Part shown: positions 20,121-29,173 of the stretch, piece by piece
How the letters are laid out: every line of letters begins with the position of its first letter
How positions within the stretch are numbered: position 1 is the first letter of the stretch
From: Actinoplanes derwentensis
GTDB lineage: Bacteria > Actinomycetota > Actinomycetes > Mycobacteriales > Micromonosporaceae
DNA: 64,000 nucleotides
Reading direction: 5' to 3'
Assembly (NCBI RefSeq): GCF_900104725.1
Contig: NZ_LT629758.1
Coordinates: forward strand, 8,704,001-8,768,000
Translations under genes and position numbers: made by a program
The notes under the pieces: generated by a model
Databases searched by the model: none
Told to the model about the DNA's origin: nothing
The model's input: the letters and a program-made list of their open reading frames with translations, nothing else

Positions 20121-20191
20121 GAACTCAGCATGGCACCGTCATGCACGTGGCGCCCGCCGGGCATCCGCCGACCGTCAGGTACCGTCGTGCG

Positions 20192-20851
20192 GTGCGCCTG
20201 GTCATCGCGAAATGCTCCGTGGACTATGTCGGCCGTCTTTCCGCCCATCTGCCTCCGGCGGTGCGGCTCCTGATGGTCAAAGCCGACGGGTCGGTGTCCA
20301 TCCATGCCGACGATCGTGCTTATAAACCGCTCAACTGGATGAGCCCGCCCTGCAAGATGCAGGAAGCACCGGGCGTCTGGAAGGTGGTCAACAAAGCCGG
20401 TGAAGAACTGCGGATCACCCTGGAGGAAGTGTTCCAGGACTATTCCTATGAGCTCGGGATCGACCCCGGTCTCGTCAAGGACGGCGTCGAGGCGCACCTG
20501 CAGGAACTGCTCGCCAAACACCCGGAGACCTTCGGCGAGGGTCATACCCTGGTGCGCCGGGAATACATGACCGCGATCGGCCCGGTCGACCTGCTGCTGA
20601 AGGACGCCGAAGGCAAATCGGTGGCGGTCGAGGTGAAGCGCCGCGGCGAGATCGATGGAGTCGAGCAGCTCACCCGCTACCTCGAACTCATGAACCGCGA
20701 TCCGCTCCTGGCTCCCGTCCAGGGTGTCTTCGCCGCCCAGGAGATCAAACCGCAGGCGCGCGTCCTGGCTACGGACCGCGGAATCCGCTGCGTCGTCGTC
20801 GATTACGACAAACTCCGCGGCATGAAAAAAGACGAACTCACTCTTTTCTGA
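20192..20851 (+). CDS. nucS: mismatch-specific endonuclease NucS/EndoMS
   Basis: A 219-residue nuclease that cuts both strands at mismatches. It provides the non-canonical mismatch repair of actinobacteria, which lack MutS/Mut[17 protein letters not shown] is the family N-terminus, and GPVDLLLKD with [13 protein letters not shown] is the PD-(D/E)XK catalytic core. The C-terminus ends ELTLF, which fits the beta-clamp-binding pentapeptide QLxLF. GTG 20192 was chosen because it matches the family start; upstream in-frame codons add unconserved residues. Confidence 0.95.
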   Translation: MRLVIAKCSVDYVGRLSAHLPPAVRLLMVKADGSVSIHADDRAYKPLNWMSPPCKMQEAPGVWKVVNKAGEELRITLEEVFQDYSYELGIDPGLVKDGVEAHLQELLAKHPETFGEGHTLVRREYMTAIGPVDLLLKDAEGKSVAVEVKRRGEIDGVEQLTRYLELMNRDPLLAPVQGVFAAQEIKPQARVLATDRGIRCVVVDYDKLRGMKKDELTLF

Positions 20852-20939
20852 TACCGGTTCCGGTTCCTTCCGACCTTTTCTGGTACGAGTCCGTTCAGCG
20901 ACCGTGGCTACCACGCCGGGTTCGCGGGGGTTCCGGTCT

Positions 20940-20965
20940 CCCCGCGTCCGCCGGGCCGAATGCGG
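20940..20965. repeat. 26-nt interspersed repeat core, copy 1
   Basis: This 26-nt stretch, starting CCCCGCGTCCG and ending CCGAATGCGG, is identical to 57881-57906. It is also present inverted, with one mismatch, at 58121-58146. It lies between the 3' ends of nucS and the DUF6297 gene. Confidence 0.85.
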
Positions 20966-20995
20966 TGGTCACCGCGAAAACGCCGGAATGCCGCG

Positions 20996-22489
20996 TCATC
21001 GGCGGCGGGCGGACAGTTCCAGACGGCCGGGATCGGTGGTCAGATTCAGGTAAGCCTGGGCACCGGCGATCGCTATCGCGGTCTGGACCAGAATCATGTC
21101 GAAGGCCGCCGGCAGCGACTGGGCCAGCTGAATCCCCGTGGGCAGCGCCAGGAGCAGCAGGTCGATGCCGATGAAGGCATGCAGCAGCGGCCCGGTCGCG
21201 AGCGAGCCCATCGGGGTGTCGATCGGGATCAGATCGTTGCGGACCATGCCGGAGCGGGCCGCCCGCAGCGCCGAGATCGCGCCGATCGGGCCCAGCGACA
21301 GGCCCAGCAGCCACCACTGGCCCGGCGGCAGCGCACCGGACAGTTGGAGCAGCGCCAGCGACACCGTCGCCCAGCTGGTCGCCAGAACCGCCGGTAACCA
21401 GAAGCGCTGCCGGACGGCCTGGCGGGAGTCCAGACCCAGCAGGCGCAGCAGAACCGGGTTGGCGGCGTCGATCTTCACCGTGGCCGTGGTGGCGCGGGCC
21501 GCCAGCGCCGAGCCGAGCACCAGTGTCAGCGCCAGCAGCCAGTTCGGGGCACCGGTCAGCAGCAGCGGCAGCGCGGTGGACGCGGCCGTCCACAACAAGC
21601 GCGGGGTGCGGCGCCGGGCCAGCAGCAGGTCCTGGGCGGTCAGCGGCGGCAGCCTACGGTGCAGAGTGGTGGACCGCAGTCGGCGGCGGGACCAGTAACG
21701 GCGCTCCAGCATGTCGGCCACGAACGACGGTTCCATGCCGTAGACCGAGTCGGCGAGAGTGCCGGTGGTCTTCGCGGACTCCAGGATCGCGGCGCTCGGC
21801 GTGCGCGCGATGTCCCGTACCGCCGAAAGGTAGGCGGCGGTGGCCAGAACCGCGAGGGCACCGGTCAGCGGGAGCACCACGGACGTCGCGGGGGTGCCAC
21901 CGATCGTGGGCGGGGTCCAGCCGGTCGCCTCGGCGACCAGGGCGGCCAGACCCAGAGCGAGCGCGAGACGGGCCACCCCGTCGGCCGGCGCGGCGAGGTG
22001 CGGCCGGCGCTGGGCCGCCGAGGCCAGGAGCGTGAGGAGTACGCCGGCCAGCGCGCCCGTCACCACCAGCACCGCCGAGCCGGACGCCGCGGCGTGCCCG
22101 AGGACGGCGAAGGTGATCGCGGCGGCGGCCAGCGCGGTGCCGGTCGCCGTGGTGTGCAGTGCCGGAGCGAGCAGAAGCCTCCGGCTGACCGGGGCGGTGA
22201 GCAGGAAATACGCGGCCGGGCGGCTGACCGTGACCGGGCCCAGGCGGCGCAGTGCCAGAAAGAGCAGGGCAGCGCAGACCGTGGCGGCGGCCAGCGCGCC
22301 GACACCGCTGAGGTGCGGGACCAGCGGGGTGAAGACGGCTTCGAGCGGCTCGTGGAACATGGCGGCGGCGACCCCGACACAGAACACGATCGTGTAGGCG
22401 GTGCCCAGTGCCTCGCCACGCTCCCGGTGCGACGCCTGGGTGCGGCGGATCCAGCGGCGGACCGGGCGCAACTCGACCAGGGTGGTCAC
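20996..22489 (-). CDS. DUF6297 ABC-exporter membrane subunit
   Basis: A 497-residue protein with about 10-12 membrane helices and a central cytoplasmic stretch (YGMEPSFVADMLERRYWSRR, then LTAQDLLLARRR). It matches the DUF6297 actinobacterial permease type. Its start overlaps the stop of the ABC ATPase gene by 4 bp, so the pair should form one exporter of unknown substrate. Confidence 0.75.
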   Translation of the reverse strand: MTTLVELRPVRRWIRRTQASHRERGEALGTAYTIVFCVGVAAAMFHEPLEAVFTPLVPHLSGVGALAAATVCAALLFLALRRLGPVTVSRPAAYFLLTAPVSRRLLLAPALHTTATGTALAAAAITFAVLGHAAASGSAVLVVTGALAGVLLTLLASAAQRRPHLAAPADGVARLALALGLAALVAEATGWTPPTIGGTPATSVVLPLTGALAVLATAAYLSAVRDIARTPSAAILESAKTTGTLADSVYGMEPSFVADMLERRYWSRRRLRSTTLHRRLPPLTAQDLLLARRRTPRLLWTAASTALPLLLTGAPNWLLALTLVLGSALAARATTATVKIDAANPVLLRLLGLDSRQAVRQRFWLPAVLATSWATVSLALLQLSGALPPGQWWLLGLSLGPIGAISALRAARSGMVRNDLIPIDTPMGSLATGPLLHAFIGIDLLLLALPTGIQLAQSLPAAFDMILVQTAIAIAGAQAYLNLTTDPGRLELSARRR

Positions 22490-23133
22490 CGGTCCTCGCC
22501 GGTCAGCTGCTCCATCGTCACGATCTCGGCCCCGGAGGCCACCGAGAACTTGTCGTCATGGCTGGCCAGCAGCAGCGAACCGCCGGTCGACAGGTACTCG
22601 GCGAGCATCCCGGCGACCATGTCCCGGCCGTCCGGGTCCAGACGCTGCTCCGGCTCGTCCAGGATCAGCAGCGAACTGGGGCGTAGCAGCACCAGCGCCA
22701 GGGTGAGCCGCTGTTTCTGGCCGGACGACAGCGACGGCGGGATCGCGTCGGCGTGCCCGCCCAGCCCGAGACGCTCCAGGGCCTCGTCGATCCCGGCGTC
22801 GTCCGGGTCCTGGCCGTGCGCGCGGCAGATCAGTTCGGCGTGCTCGCGGACGGTCAGCCCGAGGTACCAGGTGGGCGGCTCGACCGTGGTGGCCACCGCC
22901 CGCCAGAACTCGGGGCTGTCCCCGGGCTCGGCGCCGAACACCCGGATGCTGCCCGCGTCGGCCTGCTGCAGACTGCTGACACAGCGCAGCAGGGTGGACT
23001 TGCCGACGCCGTTGTCACCTGTCACACAGACGCCGGTGCCGGCCGGGACGGTCAGCCCCACGTCCACCAGCACCGGCGTCGAGCCATAACTCACGTACAG
23101 ACCATCGACTTCGACCGCGGGGTGCTCGACCAC
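22486..23133 (-). CDS. ABC transporter ATP-binding protein paired with the DUF6297 subunit
   Basis: A 215-residue ATPase. Walker A GDNGVGKSTLLR, signature LSSGQKQRLTLA, Walker B LLILDEPEQRLD and the switch His in LASHDD are all intact. It is short for an importer ATPase and typical of single-domain exporter subunits. The aldehyde dehydrogenase gene ends 17 nt upstream, so the three genes are probably one transcript. Confidence 0.92.
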   Translation of the reverse strand: MVEHPAVEVDGLYVSYGSTPVLVDVGLTVPAGTGVCVTGDNGVGKSTLLRCVSSLQQADAGSIRVFGAEPGDSPEFWRAVATTVEPPTWYLGLTVREHAELICRAHGQDPDDAGIDEALERLGLGGHADAIPPSLSSGQKQRLTLALVLLRPSSLLILDEPEQRLDPDGRDMVAGMLAEYLSTGGSLLLASHDDKFSVASGAEIVTMEQLTGEDR

Positions 23134-23150
23134 CCGTACAGCCTAAGGTC

Positions 23151-24644
23151 CTAGGGTTTGCGCCCGTAGAGCAGGCGCAGCGCCCGGACGATCTGCTTGA
23201 CCTGAGCCGGGGTGCGCTCGAACGTCATCGCGGGCAGCAGCGACGGCCCGCGGCGCACCGTGATGGCCTTGGCCCGGGCGAACTCGCGCAGCCCGTCCTC
23301 GCCGTGGATGCGCCCGAAACCGGACTCGCCGACACCGCCGAACGGCAGGTTGCCCATGCCGACGAAGGTGAGCGTGCCGTTCACGGCGACCATGCCCGAG
23401 CGCAGCCGCCGAGCTATCCGGATGGCGTTCTTCTTACCGAAGACCGAGCCACCCAGGCCGTACGGCGAATCGTTGGCCTTTGCCACCGCCTCGTCCGCGT
23501 CCCGGACCTTGGTGATCGTCAGCGTCGGCCCGAACGTCTCCTCGCGCATCTCCGACGAGTCCTCCGGCACGTCCACCAGCACCGTCGGCGACACATAGGG
23601 CGCCTGCACCGCACCGGCACCACCGAGCACTGCCCGGCCGCCCTTGGCCAGCGCGTCCTCGATGTGATCGCGGATGATGTCGAGCTGCTTGGGCATGGTG
23701 ATCGGGCCGATCTCCTCGCCGGTCCGCAGCTTGCCCGCCTTCTCCACCACCGCCGCGACGAAACGGTCATAGACCGGCTCGACCGCGTAGACCCGCTCGA
23801 TACCGATACAGGTCTGTCCGGCGTTGGTCATCGAACCCCAGACCGCGGCCTCGGCGGCCAGGTTCACGTCGGCGTCCGCGTCGACGATCAGCGCGTCCTT
23901 GCCACCGGCCTCCAGCACCACCGGCACCAGGTTCTCCGCGCAGGCGGCCATCACCTTCTTGGCGGTCGCGGTGGAACCGGTGAACGCGACCTTGTCGATC
24001 CCGGCCCGGCACAGCGCCCCGCCGACGTCGCCCAGGCCGTGCACCGTCTGCAGCACCGGGAACTCCGGCACCACCTCGGCGAACGTGTCGGCCAGCCACT
24101 GGCCGACGACCGGGGTGTACTCACTCGGCTTGAGGATCACCGTGTTGCCGGCGGCGAGCGCGCCGCTGATCGGGCCGATCGGTGTCACGATCGGGTAGTT
24201 CCACGGGCCGATCACACCGACCACACCGTACGGCTGGTACTCCAGATGGCCGGAGTGCTCGGCGACCAGGATGCGGGTGCGGACCCGGCGCGGGCCGAGG
24301 ACCCGCTTGGCGTTGTGGGCCGCCCAGTCCAGGTGCTCGACGGCGGCGGTCGCCTCGATCAGGCCGTCGGTGACCGGCTTGCCGGACTCCAGGTGGGTCA
24401 GCTCGGCCAGTTCCTCGATCCGCTGCACGATCAGGGAACGCCAGGTGAGCAGCCGTTTCTTGCGGCCGTCGAAGCCGAGGCCACGCCACCAGACGGCGGC
24501 CTGGTGGGCTCGCTCGACAGCCGCGATCACGGCCTTCTCGTCGGCGACCGGCACCCGGCCGGCTTCCTCGCCGGTGGCCGGATTCGTCGAGATCAGGTGC
24601 CCGTCCTCGATCACGGGCAGGCCGGGAACGTGAGTCGCCGTCAT
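23151..24644 (-). CDS. succinate-semialdehyde dehydrogenase-type aldehyde dehydrogenase
   Basis: The 497-residue enzyme of the ALDH superfamily oxidises an aldehyde to an acid with NAD(P)+. VIGPWNYPIVTPIGPIS is the cofactor loop, VLEAGGKDALIV carries the catalytic Glu, GQTCIGIERVY the catalytic Cys, and EETFGPTLTI the second cofactor motif. It resembles the SSADH/GabD2 group of actinobacteria that acts on succinic semialdehyde. Exact substrate is not proven by sequence. Confidence 0.88.
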   Translation of the reverse strand: MTATHVPGLPVIEDGHLISTNPATGEEAGRVPVADEKAVIAAVERAHQAAVWWRGLGFDGRKKRLLTWRSLIVQRIEELAELTHLESGKPVTDGLIEATAAVEHLDWAAHNAKRVLGPRRVRTRILVAEHSGHLEYQPYGVVGVIGPWNYPIVTPIGPISGALAAGNTVILKPSEYTPVVGQWLADTFAEVVPEFPVLQTVHGLGDVGGALCRAGIDKVAFTGSTATAKKVMAACAENLVPVVLEAGGKDALIVDADADVNLAAEAAVWGSMTNAGQTCIGIERVYAVEPVYDRFVAAVVEKAGKLRTGEEIGPITMPKQLDIIRDHIEDALAKGGRAVLGGAGAVQAPYVSPTVLVDVPEDSSEMREETFGPTLTITKVRDADEAVAKANDSPYGLGGSVFGKKNAIRIARRLRSGMVAVNGTLTFVGMGNLPFGGVGESGFGRIHGEDGLREFARAKAITVRRGPSLLPAMTFERTPAQVKQIVRALRLLYGRKP

Positions 24645-24698
24645 GTCCGCGAGTGTAGGGCGAATGTTACCGAGGAGTCACTACGTACCCTTGACCAC

Positions 24699-25025
24699 GT
24701 GAGCCCGCGCCGTAACCGCCCCAAGTCCGCCAAACACGAGGACCGTTCCCCGGACCGGCCCGGCATCACCGAGGATCGTGTCCAGCAGTGGCAGGACGGC
24801 GAGTTCATGGTGCGCAACGTGTTCGGCGGGGCGGCCGTGAAGACCTACCGCTGTCCCGGCTGCATGCAGGACGTCCGTCCCGGCGTCGCGCACGTGGTGG
24901 CCTGGCCGGCCGACGGCCGCGGCGACATGACCGACCGCCGCCACTGGCACACAGGTTGCTGGCGAGCGAGGGACCGCAGAGGCCCAGGAGTGGAACGGTC
25001 CCGGAATGCTCCCCGCTATGGGTGA
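24699..25025 (+). CDS. small zinc-ribbon-like protein, function unknown
   Basis: A 108-residue basic protein conserved in actinobacteria and sometimes labelled 'ATP/GTP-binding'. The centre has VRNVFGGAAVKTYRCPGCMQ; the CPGC pair and a later HTGC could hold one zinc ion. GTG 24699 is the first start after the divergent promoter region and gives the usual basic N-terminus MSPRRNRPKSAKH. No enzymatic motif is visible. Confidence 0.75.
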   Translation: MSPRRNRPKSAKHEDRSPDRPGITEDRVQQWQDGEFMVRNVFGGAAVKTYRCPGCMQDVRPGVAHVVAWPADGRGDMTDRRHWHTGCWRARDRRGPGVERSRNAPRYG

Positions 25026-25055
25026 ACTCTTCCGGCGGGCTGAGAGCATCTGAAC

Positions 25056-25832
25056 ATGAGCAACCAGATCCGTGCCAACTCGATTCTGCCCGCGCACCGC
25101 GAGGACATCGAGTTGCACACCGCGGATGGCGTCACCCTGGTCGGTGAACTGGCCCGTCCCCTCGACCGTGACCCGGTGGCCACCCTGGTCTGTCTGCACC
25201 CCCTGCCCACCCACGGCGGGATGATGGACAGTCACATCTACCGCAAGGCGGCCTGGCGACTGCCCGCCCTGGCCGGCATCGCGGTGCTCCGGTTCAACAC
25301 CCGCGGCACCAGCAGCACTCGCGGCACCAGCGGCGGCACGTTCGGCAAGTCGGTGGACGAGCGTTTCGACGTGGCCGCCGCCATCGAGTTCGCCGAGTTC
25401 GCCGACCTGCCGAACATCTGGCTGGTCGGCTGGTCCTTCGGCACCGACCTGACCCTGATGTACGGCCTGGAACCGTCGGTCGCCGGTGCCGTCCTGCTCT
25501 CCCCGCCGCTACGTTTCTCCCAGCCCGAGCATCTGGCCGCCTGGGCAGAGGACGGCAAACCGCTGACCGCCCTGATCCCGGAGTTCGACGACTACCTGCG
25601 CCCCGCCGAGGCCGTCGAACGGTTCGCCGCGATCCCGCAGGCCGAAGTGGTCCCGATGCCCGGTGGCAAACACCTGTGGGTCGGTGACGCCGAGAAGGTC
25701 ATCGACGAGATCGTCCGGCGGGTCGCCCCGGAGGTCGCCACGCCGCTGCCGTCGACCTGGGACGGTCCGATGGAGACCGGCGATGCGAGCGCTTACGCGA
25801 ACCGTACCGTCGCGGCCTTCGACAAGATCTGA
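25056..25832 (+). CDS. alpha/beta hydrolase
   Basis: A 258-residue hydrolase-fold protein. GWSFGTDLTLM is the nucleophile elbow (Ser in GxSxG), LHPLPTHGG is the oxyanion strand-turn, and the late GGKHLWVG supplies the likely catalytic His. The dienelactone-hydrolase/KANL3-like group fits best. The substrate is unknown. Coding begins about 30 nt after the zinc-ribbon gene, so co-transcription is likely. Confidence 0.87.
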   Translation: MSNQIRANSILPAHREDIELHTADGVTLVGELARPLDRDPVATLVCLHPLPTHGGMMDSHIYRKAAWRLPALAGIAVLRFNTRGTSSTRGTSGGTFGKSVDERFDVAAAIEFAEFADLPNIWLVGWSFGTDLTLMYGLEPSVAGAVLLSPPLRFSQPEHLAAWAEDGKPLTALIPEFDDYLRPAEAVERFAAIPQAEVVPMPGGKHLWVGDAEKVIDEIVRRVAPEVATPLPSTWDGPMETGDASAYANRTVAAFDKI

Positions 25833-25850
25833 TGCCGCCGGCCTGAGGGC

Positions 25851-25883
25851 TTCCTCGATCACCGGACTCCGGCGATCGAGGAA
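25851..25883. terminator. bidirectional-type hairpin between convergent genes
   Basis: TTCCTCGATC (25851-25860) pairs with GATCGAGGAA (25874-25883); CCGG/CCGG extends the stem past one mismatch. It lies between the hydrolase stop and the convergent coiled-coil gene. Confidence 0.7.
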
Positions 25884-25898
25884 ATCCTGGTCCCTATT

Positions 25899-25972
25899 CA
25901 GCGTCCGCTTTACTCGGCGTCTGCTTTACTCGGTGTCCGCTTTACTCAGCGTCCGCTTTACTCGGCGTCCGC
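25899..25972. repeat. 16-nt tandem repeat over the 3' end of the coiled-coil gene
   Basis: Four full units (25899-25914, 25915-25930, 25931-25946, 25947-25962), consensus CGGCGTCCGCTTTACT, are followed by a partial unit to 25972. Read on the minus strand each unit carries GAGTAA, so the gene's own final codons and stop are repeated four times. Confidence 0.9.
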
Positions 25973-27367
25973 GGAGACCCGGCTGGCCTGCGGGACCGTC
26001 ACCTTCGCCGAACCGGTGACCTTGCCCGGCGCCGACAGCTCCGGGACCGGCGCCGAAGCCGGGACCGGCACCGGAGCGGACGCGATGGCCGTCACCGGCA
26101 CGTCGGCCGCCCGGTCCGGATCGTCCGGGTCGGCGGCGGCCGCCATCACCGCGGCGGCGGCCAGCTCGGCCACCCGCTTCGCCTCACGCTGCACCTGACG
26201 GCGAACCTCGGCGGCGTGCCGCTCGGCGGCCTCCCCGGAACGCTTGGCCTCGGCGACCCGCTTCAGCTCCACTTCGAGCTGCTGCTGGGTCTCGGACACC
26301 AGCTGCCGGGTCCGCTCGGCCTCCTGCTCGCCGGCGTCGGCCTGCCCCCGCGCCGTCGCCAGCCGCTTCTCGGCCTCCGCCACCTCGGCGGTGGCGGCCT
26401 CCAGCTCCCGGCCGGCCTGCGCGATCTTCTCCTGCTGGGCGGCGATCTCCGTACGGACGGCGGTCGCCTGGTCGTCGGATCGCCGGAGGACCTCCTCGGC
26501 GTACTTGTCGGCCTCGCTGCGCAGGTCGGCACACTGTTTCTCGACGCCGGCCCGCATCTGGCCCAGCTCCTCGAGCACCGAGTGCCGCCGCATCGCCAGC
26601 TCCTGGTCGACCGAGGCCTTGAGTTCGGTCTGCTCCCGTTCGGCCTCGGTCCGGGTGGTGCTGATCTCCCGGGTGGTCGTCTCACGCAGTGTCTTGAGCT
26701 CCTGCTCGGCCTGCACCCGAGTGGACTGCACGTAGCCGTCCACTTCGGCGCGGGCCCGCTGAGCGTCCTGAGTGGCCTTCTCGATGATGTGCTTGCCCTC
26801 GTTGCGGGCCCGGGTCAGCGCCACCTCGGCCTCGTTGCGCATCTGGTCCGCCGACTGCCGGGTGGCGGTCAGGGCCGCAGCGGCAGCGGCGCGCTTGGCG
26901 GCGTCGGCCTTCTCCTCCTCGGCCCGGCGCGCGGCCAGCGCGATCTCGAAGTCCCGGATGCCGTTGTGGGCGTGCGCCTCGGCCTCGGCCCGGATCCGCT
27001 CGGCCTCGGCGAGACGGCTGGCGATGTCGTCGGTCGCGGAGGCCTTGATCGCCTCACCCTGCTCCTCGGCGAGGGCGAGGATCTGCTCGACCCGGGGGCC
27101 CAGGTGACGGAACGACACCTCGCCGCTCATCCCGGAGTTGCGGCGGGCCTGCGTCAGCTCCGCCTGCAGGCCCTTGATCTGCGCGGACATCGCCTGGATC
27201 TGCGAATACGCCTGCTCACGGTCGTTGAGGAGGGCGGCTATCTCGTTCTCCGCCCGGGTGACGTATCGCTCGACCTGCTTCCTCTCATAGCCCCGCAGGG
27301 CGGTCTCGAAGCTGGGCTCGGTGGACGCCTCCCCGCCGAGACCGAGAATTTCACCGCCGTGCGACAT
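25958..27367 (-). CDS. DivIVA/Scy/FilP-like coiled-coil protein A
   Basis: A 469-residue protein. The N-terminus has the DivIVA-type motif FETALRGYERKQVERYV, followed by an almost continuous Ala/Glu/Arg/Gln-rich coiled coil to about residue 415 and an Ala/Pro/Val-rich tail. Such proteins organise polar growth and septation in filamentous actinomycetes, often listed as 'cellulose-binding protein'. ATG 27367 is preferred (GAGGATGGAAAG upstream). It is a tandem paralogue of the next gene upstream, separated by a hairpin. Confidence 0.85.
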   Translation of the reverse strand: MSHGGEILGLGGEASTEPSFETALRGYERKQVERYVTRAENEIAALLNDREQAYSQIQAMSAQIKGLQAELTQARRNSGMSGEVSFRHLGPRVEQILALAEEQGEAIKASATDDIASRLAEAERIRAEAEAHAHNGIRDFEIALAARRAEEEKADAAKRAAAAAALTATRQSADQMRNEAEVALTRARNEGKHIIEKATQDAQRARAEVDGYVQSTRVQAEQELKTLRETTTREISTTRTEAEREQTELKASVDQELAMRRHSVLEELGQMRAGVEKQCADLRSEADKYAEEVLRRSDDQATAVRTEIAAQQEKIAQAGRELEAATAEVAEAEKRLATARGQADAGEQEAERTRQLVSETQQQLEVELKRVAEAKRSGEAAERHAAEVRRQVQREAKRVAELAAAAVMAAAADPDDPDRAADVPVTAIASAPVPVPASAPVPELSAPGKVTGSAKVTVPQASRVSADAE

Positions 27368-27474
27368 GCTTTCCATCCTCACATACGCATCGTCCCGTGG
27401 CATGTCGATACACACCGGGTTGAAAGAGACCATGCGGGTAGTTGCGATTAAACCCAGGCAAGCGCCCAAACGAG

Positions 27475-27509
27475 TCAGGCCGTACCGGAGAAACTCCGGT
27501 ACGGCCTGA
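27475..27509 (-). terminator. hairpin between the two coiled-coil genes
   Basis: A perfect 16-bp inverted repeat (27475-27490 / 27494-27509) with an AAA loop. It follows the stop of protein B on the minus strand and should end its transcript, so protein A likely has its own promoter. The T-tract is weak. Confidence 0.7.
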
Positions 27510-27594
27510 ATTAGTCATCACCGGCCCGGGCACACCGGTCAACCGTCGCGTACTTGCGGCGGCTTCGCAACCGGAGAGGGCGGCTCGCTGAGGG

Positions 27595-28914
27595 TCAGGA
27601 GTTCTGAGCGGTGACCGGCTCGTCGCCGGCTTCCGCGTCCTGGGTGTCGGTGGCTGCCGGGGCAGCCTGCTCGGGTGCCCGCTGGGCCGGAGCCTCGACC
27701 GGTTTGGGGGCCGGAGCCGCCGCGGCCGGAGCCGGAGCGGTGCCCGGAACCAGGCCGGAGAGACCGGAGAGCATCTGACCGAGCTGGCTGGTGACCGCGT
27801 CCTTCTGGCGAGTGAGGTCCTCCACCTCGCGGCGCGCCGCCTGAGTGGTCATCTCCGACTCCTGGCGAGCCTCGCTGAGCAGGCGGTTCGCTTCCTGCCG
27901 GGCCTCGGTGACGGTCTTCTCGGCCAGCGACCGCGCCTTCTCGACGGTCTCCGCGGAGTGCCGCTCGGACTCGACGCGACGGCTTTCGGCGCGCTGCTCG
28001 GTCTCTTTCGCCCGCTCATCGGCGGCACGGGACCGCTGATCGGCCTCGGCCACCATCTTCTGAGTGGCCTGGACCTGCGCGGCGTGCCGCTGCGACTCCT
28101 CGGTCTCGGCCTTCTCCCGGCGCTCGGCGATCTCCATAGCCAGCGCCTGCAGGTCCTTGTCGCGCTTGTCGCGGGCGTCGGTGAGCAGCTTGGTGGCCTC
28201 GGCGCGCTTCTCCTCGGCCTCCCGGGCGGCCTTGGCCCGGGCCTGAGTGATCTCCCGCTCGGCGGTGGCGCGCAGTGACGCGACCTCGCGCTCCACGGTC
28301 GACTTGAGCTCGGCGACCTCGTGCGCGGTGACCGAGCGCAGCTGCTTGGTCTCGCGGTCGGCGTCCCCGCGCAGGGTGTCGGCCTCGCGCCGGGCCTGAA
28401 CCCGAGCCTCGGCGGCCTCGCGCTCGGCGTGCGTGCGGACCTGGCCGGCCTCACGCTCGGCGGTCGCCTTCATCGCGGCGGCCTCGGCACGCGCCTTGTC
28501 GGTGATCTCCCGGGCCTCGAGGCGAGCCGCGGAGAGGATGCCCTCGGACTCCCGTTTCGCCTCGTTGCGGTGGTCGTTGGCCTGTTCCTCGGCGAGCCGC
28601 AGGATCTGCTCGACCCGGGTGCCCAGCCCGGAGAGCGTCGGCCGGTTGTTCTCTTCCAGCAGCTTGTTGCTGTCGGCCAGTTTCTGCTCGAGCGCGTTGA
28701 GCCGCTGCTCGGCCTGTCGCAGGCGACGCTGGGCGTCGTTCATCCGCTGTTCGGCCTCGCCGCGAGCCTGCTCGGACTGGTTCAGCGCGGCAAGCAGCCG
28801 GCCGATGTGTCCGTCGACCTGATGACGGTCGTATCCACGCAGGACGACGGTGAAGTCGTGCTGTGAATTCGCGGTCTCGAAGAAGGCCAGGTTCTGATCC
28901 TGCTGCTGGGGCAT
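27595..28914 (-). CDS. DivIVA/Scy/FilP-like coiled-coil protein B
   Basis: A 439-residue protein with FTVVLRGYDRHQVDGHI at residues ~20-36, the DivIVA-type N-terminus, then a long coiled coil with heptad-like runs of RE, AE and KA, and a Pro/Ala-rich C-terminus from ~385. GTRVEQILRLAEEQ corresponds to GPRVEQILALAEEQ in protein A, which shows a common origin. ATG 28914 is chosen (AGGATGG upstream); the open frame continues upstream without conserved sequence. Confidence 0.85.
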   Translation of the reverse strand: MPQQQDQNLAFFETANSQHDFTVVLRGYDRHQVDGHIGRLLAALNQSEQARGEAEQRMNDAQRRLRQAEQRLNALEQKLADSNKLLEENNRPTLSGLGTRVEQILRLAEEQANDHRNEAKRESEGILSAARLEAREITDKARAEAAAMKATAEREAGQVRTHAEREAAEARVQARREADTLRGDADRETKQLRSVTAHEVAELKSTVEREVASLRATAEREITQARAKAAREAEEKRAEATKLLTDARDKRDKDLQALAMEIAERREKAETEESQRHAAQVQATQKMVAEADQRSRAADERAKETEQRAESRRVESERHSAETVEKARSLAEKTVTEARQEANRLLSEARQESEMTTQAARREVEDLTRQKDAVTSQLGQMLSGLSGLVPGTAPAPAAAAPAPKPVEAPAQRAPEQAAPAATDTQDAEAGDEPVTAQNS

Positions 28915-29130
28915 TGCGCCATCCTGGCGAGAAGGGGGCGGACATGCAAGAGCCGAGAGGCATCCGAACCGCATCGTAGATCAGCTTTGAGCTGGACCGT
29001 AGACCGCCCCCGGCCCGTTCGGGCGAGACTCACGCCGAAGTGGTCGGTCGGCCGTCGTCCCGCTGCCACCTGGACACTCGGGGCTTCGGGTGATCCCGGT
29101 CCCGTCGGCGGCCCCGTCGGCGCTGCTCAA

Positions 29131-29161
29131 TGGCCCCGATCCTGCCAGGTGACCGGGGCCA
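29131..29161 (-). terminator. hairpin after the epimerase gene
   Basis: TGGCCCCG (29131-29138) pairs with CGGGGCCA (29154-29161). On the minus strand it lies 12 nt beyond the epimerase stop. The following ~215 nt up to the protein B start show no other gene. Confidence 0.55.
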
Positions 29162-29173
29162 CGTCAGGGGGAT

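Noticed and set aside
25899..25972. short regular repeats as a CRISPR array
   Set aside because: The 16-nt units are directly adjacent without spacers and overlap a gene end.
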